A stretch of 64,000 bases of DNA from Fragum whitleyi (lineage: Eukaryota; Mollusca; Bivalvia; Cardiida; Cardiidae). Numbering within the stretch: the stretch's first letter is position 1; every line of letters starts with the position of its first letter. The notes under the pieces are model-generated. The model did no database searches and was not told the origin of the DNA. It saw only the letters and a program-made list of their open reading frames with translations. The translations under genes were made by a program, and so were the position numbers. The DNA lies in assembly GCA_948146395.1 (NCBI GenBank), contig OX411551.1, forward strand, positions 47,696,854-47,760,853, given 5' to 3'. Positions 59,130 to 64,000 of the stretch are shown here, piece by piece.

Positions 59130-59290
59130 AGTGTTCGGTGTAAATCACCGTCTCATAGGACCTCGGTTTAACGTCTCATCCGAAAGACAATTAGTTTGTT
59201 AGTGAGCCAGCCCGGGAATCGAACTCACGCGATCGAACTTCAATGGTTTTGAAGTCCAGTGCTCTACCGACTGAGCTAATCGGGCTGACA
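59130..59290 (-). mobile_element. tRNA-derived SINE, minus strand, fourth type
   Basis: On the minus strand it begins GCCCGATTAGCTCAGTCGGT AGAGC, an excellent A box, then GAGTTCGATTCCCGGGC as B box. The body contains TTTCGGATGAGACGTTAAAC CGAGGTCC. The TΨC and acceptor stems are not closed, so it is not a functional tRNA. I take it as a SINE with a conserved central domain. Confidence 0.7.
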
Positions 59291-59742
59291 ACCCATAAGT
59301 CAAATAACGTGTGTCTATGCATTATTATCCATGAGGAGCTTTTAAAGTAAAACCTCCATATGTCTGTCAGTTTTACCCTTACTAGAAATTATATCATATT
59401 TTCCATTTCTCCATATTTAGAACTATGATTACATGTTGATTGAGCATACCAATGTTGTTATTGATCGGCGTAATAAACAATTTTCTTTGATATTTTAGAA
59501 AACATGACCACCTTCGGGAAATGTTAATATGCTTGAAATATGCGTGGAAATCTATGTTGAAATTTACACTATATATGCACATATGTATGGTCTAAACCAT
59601 ACAATTGTTTCGCGGATTTCTGGATACCTCCGAAACTGCAGCATCCCACCTTAATCGGAATTTTGCGTTTTAAATCGCGAGTCAATCATAACAATTTTTA
59701 TGTATGTTTTACGCCACTGTAAGTGTACAGCTATTCTATATA

Positions 59743-60530
59743 TACATAGTCAAAAAAAAGTTTTGCAACACTTTTCGATGTTATGTAAAATAGTCTGTGT
59801 CGATATCAAATTAATGAGTTTATGCTAGAGCGATGAGCTTATCGATGGCCTATTCAAATCAAAAATGTTTACCTAGAAGATACTCATAGAAAGGTAACGT
59901 ACGGTTTTAGGCATATGACGTCGAATAATCTCATTTACAACTTCAAGTCTATCAGATCATTCCGCTTTTCATCGTTTTTGTCTAGCACTTTAACAATTTT
60001 AGGATATCCGCTCAGGGCAGTTATAAGAGCGGTGATGGAGACGTTAACGGAAAAAGATCACAAAGCGGCATTTCTGGATTGTCGCTTTTCTATTGCCACA
60101 AAGATGTAGCAAACTACTTAAGATTGTTTTGATCATTTGAAATGCGCCAGAGCAGCGATAATTTCAGTAATTAGGGGGACGTTAAACACGCAACGTCAAC
60201 ATAACGTTAACGTGGAAAAGATTTCGCAAAAATGAAGCCCAATAACTAAGTTTACATTTGTTTTGATGTTTGTAACCCCAGACTTCGTGATATTGGAGAT
60301 AAATTCGAAAATCTGGACAAAAATGTCAAGCTGTGACTTTTATAAACGACCCCTCCAACCGATACGGGGTTGTTTGGGGTTGCAGAATCACCACTGGGAC
60401 TAAACATTAGCATAAATCCATTGATTATAGGTAAGACTTAATGCATATGTTCGGTTAGCTTCCATATTTCTGATACAGTTAAATAATCACTCAGAAATGT
60501 CAAGTGTTGCTAAACTTGTTTGACTAAGTA
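59743..60530. mobile_element. Tc1/mariner-like TIR element, about 0.79 kb, non-autonomous
   Basis: The left end TACATAGTCAAAAAAAAGTT TTGCAACACTT is mirrored at the right as AAGTGTTGCTAAACTTGTTT GACTAAGTA, flanked by TA. The interior lacks a transposase frame; the longest frame is 64 codons and unrecognised. Confidence 0.82.
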
Positions 60531-61514
60531 TATATGACAGACCGCCCGACTGTAGACCCCAGACCCGAGGTTCGAGCCCCGTTATAAGTATTTTTTAACA
60601 ATAATTAATGTTACCCGATTAATTGTTTCAACTTCTTTATTTTTCATCTTTGATAAAGATAAATCTCCATTTCTTTTTCAATTCAAATTATTATCTCTCA
60701 GACAATTATAAAAAAGTAAGTTTAGACACTTTTAAAGTTTGAAGCCGAGTCGACTCTCAAATCTACAAAAAGAAGAGAGAGGAAAAAAAACACGAAATGC
60801 TTCTCTTATAAATTGGGGTCTGATTTATACTTCTTTATATGTGCGTTCAAATGTCGATTAACCAGTACATTAAAGACAAATTCCTTATCGTCGAGGTCAT
60901 TTGCCTACGTCGTTTGTCTTCCATATTCTCAGTGTATATGACTAAAGTATGAATTATGGGTTTCAATAAACGTGACGTGAGAAAACACGAGCGTGGTTTT
61001 GCCTTATGGTCGGGTAAATGACAGAATTTTGGCTTTATGAAGATTCGAACCACCAGAGGTATGTTCCATATGACTGCTACCTATACTCCTCGACCACGGG
61101 TCCGTGTGTGATTATTGGCAATATTTTACGATCCTATGAGAACATAGTCACCCGAGTAAAGACGAACCTACCCGTAACCACCGAACTTCCTCGATGGTAA
61201 ATGTACTCATTGCTTAATCTATTTGCATAAAGGTCAAATCATCTAAATAATTTCAAGTAATCGCTTACATAAGTATAAGCGAAAAGGGAAGACTCTAAAA
61301 TATACATACAAATAAATTTCAGAACAAACATAAATGGAAAAAAATGGCAATTGCAGAAGATTTCTCTAGTTGATTGATAAAAAACGAAGTTAAATGACGT
61401 CCGACTGGACGAAATAAGTGACATTTTTCCCCTCCCTTTACTGAATATCTTGGTCCATTTTGTGTGTATGTCTTCGCGGACCAATAAAGACGTTCAGAAC
61501 TCTTACAAGACAAT
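60531..61514. other. Intergenic with a tRNA-like fragment
   Basis: On the minus strand, 61110-61035 reads GTGGTCGAGGAGTATAGGTA GCAGTCATATGGA..GGTGGTTCGAATCTTC, a tRNA-like (Leu/Ser-type) head, probably a SINE remnant. GAGGTTCGAGCCCCG near 60570 is another B-box-like site. No gene was seen. Confidence 0.4.
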
Positions 61515-61701
61515 AACACCGATGTTCGATATAGATTAAATGCTGATCTTTCTGATAAATTTCGAAGAGATTTTGAACAATTTTGAAATGCTTCTGAATG
61601 GTTTCAGTGAAAGTTTCTAATAAATGAATGGAGCGCCGAAAGAGCGATTTGGAATGGTTTTGATTGAAAGGAATGTCAACTTCACGATTTTACTTATTGT
61701 A
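61515..61701 (-). mobile_element. MITE family C fragment, minus strand
   Basis: ATGAATGGAGCGCCGAAAGA GCGATTTGGAATGGTTTTGA and TGTCAACTTCACGATTTTAC are the 5' half of the family in reverse. The distal half is missing. Confidence 0.7.
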
Positions 61702-62261
61702 CCGTACTATAAGTTGATTGATATTTTGGCTGTGAGTATCTCTTTTGTTTAGAAATAAAGCCTTTTAAATACCTCCCAAGGGCAGCAAATCATGAGAATG
61801 CTCTTCGATGTCAATCTATCGAACAAAATACAGATTATTTAATAGCGGTAGTTCTCCCTTTCGCAGAGACCCGTGTAAGGTTCCAATGCTCTCCCGTAGT
61901 CGTAGAAACGCTGCAAAACTGACTCAAATTAAAGAATATGTCGGGAAAATTATGTTATGCAATACTCGAGCCCTTTTGTGTACACCAACGTTTCTTTGTA
62001 AATCTGGTACATTATAGGATAATCTATTTTTAAAAAAGCCGGGGACAAATGGCACGATAACTTACTGATTAATACATTCGCTTAAAAAGTAAGAATACTT
62101 GAGAAGAAAAAAAAGCTAAGTCACTAGAGACGTTGAATTGATTTCGATTATTTTAGACATGTATGTATTTATTTTTAAAAGTGAGAACATGGCCTGACTT
62201 GGGATTCAGACAGGGACACGGGCTTAGTCACGGATCCCGACTAGCCTTGAAGTATTTGAAA

Positions 62262-62400
62262 CATAATAGTTCCGAAAAGTTTCGAAAGTTATGGGCTTTA
62301 ACCGTGTTAACCGAGGTTCCCTAGTGATTTTATTAGGAAACCTGGGTAAACACTGTTAAAAACCATGAATTCCGAAATGTTGCGGAACTATTAAGGGTCC
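62262..62400. mobile_element. Short inverted-repeat element, copy 2 of the 24300 family
   Basis: CATAATAGTTCCGAAAAGTT TCGAA and TTCCGAAATGTTGCGGAACT ATTAAGGGTCC match the 24300-24442 ends. The middle shares AGGAAAC..GGGTAAACACTGTTAAAA. Confidence 0.6.
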
Positions 62401-62525
62401 AGTACCTGCAGTCATTTAAGACAACAATTGAATCTATATGCAGCGTACATTTAAAAAAGCACTGCAGAACTAAAACAATGATGAATTCAGCTTTCCGTAA
62501 CCACTCACTGAATGTCTTCCACAAA

Positions 62526-62755
62526 GCCGCCGTCATAGCGGGGCCCCGCATTCGATATCCGACGGCGGCACGTATCCTTTCAGACATTTGTCTTCATCCA
62601 ACGGGTGCTGAGAGGGATGGGGTAGAATAAAAAGAATGTGGCGGTACTGGTCAGAAAAAAAACAGGAATCCGTAGTTTCATACCCTAATCGGTGAGATTT
62701 ACCAGTAAAATTGTTAAAATCTTCATAAAACAAAACCCAAACAACAAACATTCTA
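62526..62755 (+). mobile_element. SINE of the 334-618 family beside the R5 stop codon
   Basis: The head is GCCGCCGTCATAGCGGGGCC CCGCATTCGATATCCGACGG CGGCAC (part of the tRNA-like region deleted), and the tail is CAAAACCCAAACAACAAACA. The tail ends within about 10 bp of the receptor stop codon at 62761, so the R5 transcript probably runs into this SINE in antisense orientation. Confidence 0.75.
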
Positions 62756-62760
62756 TAAAT

Positions 62761-64000
62761 TCAAACTTCGTTAACAATGATGAGGAATACAGCAAAACTC
62801 AAAATCGACAAAATTGTAAAAACACAAAAAGAAATACAATCCACAAAATTACTTATGTGTTTCCATGTAATATCATTATCCTTTTCGATATTTCCTTCAG
62901 AAATTATCCCTTCTAGCTTGGAATTACCTCTAGCTGATGCTTGCTTCTTCGAGTCTTTCTTTTTGTTTCCAACCTTGTTATCTCTTGTGAAATCGACCTT
63001 GTCAACGCCCGTAAGAACCACGACGTCAAGCGTTTTTGGGTGAATCTTTGAGGCGGCTTTCTTTGACTTACGTTTTCTTGATCGATATAAGACGCGGTAG
63101 AGGATCTTCAGCCATTCTGGAACTGGAATTGTGTCGTCTTTGTTGTACAGTCGTAGATTAAGAATCGTAACAAATGTTATCATTGAACTAAATATCATGT
63201 CCTGCATAAGTTTGTAAGAAATGATCGGTAAAGGTTCCGAGCTTCTTGGTAATGTATCGCTTATAATTGTCATGAAAACTGCTATAGCCAACAAAACAGT
63301 AATACAGTAAGAAACTCGCTCGCCGGACTCTGGAACAAGTAAGAACACTAAGACATTGATCATGCTGAGGAATAAGATAGGCATGATGATGTTAATTACA
63401 ATGAATGAAGACTTTCTTTTCAGATAAAATGTCATCTGCAACTCGGACCACTCGGTACTCTCTTTGGTTGTCCGGACGTTTGTTGATTCAAGCGTCCACG
63501 CCAAGTTTCCAGAATACATTGAGATATCAATATTATCTTCGATTGCATGAAGATCGACTTCGTCGCTGTCATACCCCCATACATTGAATTCGGACCAACA
63601 TGTTTGCTTGTCGAATGGATATTTTGAAACATCAACCGAGCAGATCGACTTCACCAAACCGCCAGGTTCCCAGACGGCATAACCTGTATTTATAAAATTG
63701 ATCATGTGCCATGGCTTACCAAACGAGTTCATTTCATCAGAAGGTGTTGTCAGAATTAAATCAGGCACCCATACCTTGCTGTAGGATATTTTCACAGCCT
63801 TGATATTTCCGTATTTTTCCGGGTCCCAAACCATCCCCGCATCATACCAATAAATCCAGAAGCTAGCAGTGTACGAAAACACCTCAATCACTTCGTCAAA
63901 CTCTTGAATAGACCACATAATTGTTGAGATGTAAACATCTAAATGTGTGTCATGCTCGGCAACAGGTCTGACATTCTTGTCGTAATTTTTTAACAAATCC
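62761..64000 (-). CDS. R5: nAChR-like Cys-loop receptor subunit, 5' end cut by window edge
   Basis: The frame is open from the right edge to the TGA at 62763-62761. Alignment with R1 and R4 shows it enters at about residue 30; the first complete Leu codon there is TTG and is not a start. Signal peptide and ATG lie outside the window. Visible features are KNVRPV, loop A WVPD then LILTT, Cys-loop CSVDVSKYPFDKQTC, loop B WGYD, loop C without vicinal cysteines, M1, M2 (GERVSYCITVLL, Glu -1', Leu 9'), M3, a very basic M3-M4 loop (RSRKRKSKKAASK) and M4 ending VNEV. It is closest by eye to R4 in the extracellular domain (SYTA, KISYSKVWVPD, AVWEP) and to R1 in M1-M4. No lesion is visible in the part present. 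Confidence 0.93.
   Translation of the reverse strand, partial: DLLKNYDKNVRPVAEHDTHLDVYISTIMWSIQEFDEVIEVFSYTASFWIYWYDAGMVWDPEKYGNIKAVKISYSKVWVPDLILTTPSDEMNSFGKPWHMINFINTGYAVWEPGGLVKSICSVDVSKYPFDKQTCWSEFNVWGYDSDEVDLHAIEDNIDISMYSGNLAWTLESTNVRTTKESTEWSELQMTFYLKRKSSFIVINIIMPILFLSMINVLVFLLVPESGERVSYCITVLLAIAVFMTIISDTLPRSSEPLPIISYKLMQDMIFSSMITFVTILNLRLYNKDDTIPVPEWLKILYRVLYRSRKRKSKKAASKIHPKTLDVVVLTGVDKVDFTRDNKVGNKKKDSKKQASARGNSKLEGIISEGNIEKDNDITWKHISNFVDCISFCVFTILSILSFAVFLIIVNEV

Noticed and set aside
59208..59290. Candidate functional tRNA gene on the minus strand
   Set aside because: A and B boxes are good, but the anticodon, TΨC and acceptor stems do not pair properly and a SINE-like body follows.
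63994..63996. TTG as start codon of R5
   Set aside because: Alignment places it at about residue 31 of the mature-length family, inside the LLxNYDKNVRPV segment, so the true start is beyond the window.

Overview
The window looks like nuclear DNA of a mollusc, most likely a bivalve. It is AT-rich and almost entirely repeats, and it carries five single-exon genes of the nicotinic-receptor branch of Cys-loop ligand-gated ion channels. Large nAChR-like expansions and tRNA-headed SINEs of this kind are known from bivalves. Species cannot be fixed from the sequence, and no bacterial or viral genes were seen. GENES: all five receptor genes lie on the minus strand. R1 (9808-11118) is intact, 436 aa. 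R2 (22260-23562) is intact except for one extra base just before the Cys-loop. R3 (49461-50780) is one 440-codon frame broken only by two nonsense codons. R4 (57129-58442) is intact, 437 aa. R5 (62761 to beyond the right edge) is open but lacks about its first 29 codons. Each has, or would have, a signal peptide, an extracellular ligand-binding domain, a 13-residue Cys-loop, four membrane helices with a Glu-containing, cation-type M2 start, and a variable M3-M4 loop. None has the vicinal cysteine pair of ACh-binding alpha subunits, and other agonist-box residues are also missing. The simplest reading is a retroposed nAChR-like ancestor that spread by tandem duplication, similar in layout to the intronless chemotactile receptor clusters of octopus. 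A sensory role is inference. REPEATS: the rest is a dense mosaic. It includes tRNA-headed SINEs, three with clear target-site duplications (334-618, 2010-2357, 21490-21762); a decayed non-LTR retrotransposon 3' end (13140-14190); about ten copies of a TA-flanked inverted-repeat element whose ends read CAGTTA..TCGTGAAATTGA, one carrying a nested mariner-like insertion (30941-31949); and further TIR elements at 32304-33197, 42008-42552, 55746-56221 and 59743-60530. There are also many foldback elements, a 400-bp repeat in four same-strand copies near the receptor genes, and an inverted pair of 730-bp repeats (34878-35605 and 53648-54373) each ending in a near-perfect 162-bp palindrome. Microsatellites, a roughly 28-bp minisatellite (47130-47690) and short tandem duplications complete the picture. 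HOW IT FITS TOGETHER: the receptor copies sit 4 to 26 kb apart in one orientation, separated by young and old transposons. Some of these abut stop codons (R3, R5) and may supply 3' UTRs. Two of the five copies carry inactivating lesions, so the array looks like a birth-and-death receptor family. No other convincing protein gene was found. The only other candidate is a weak ORF pair at 5486-5917.
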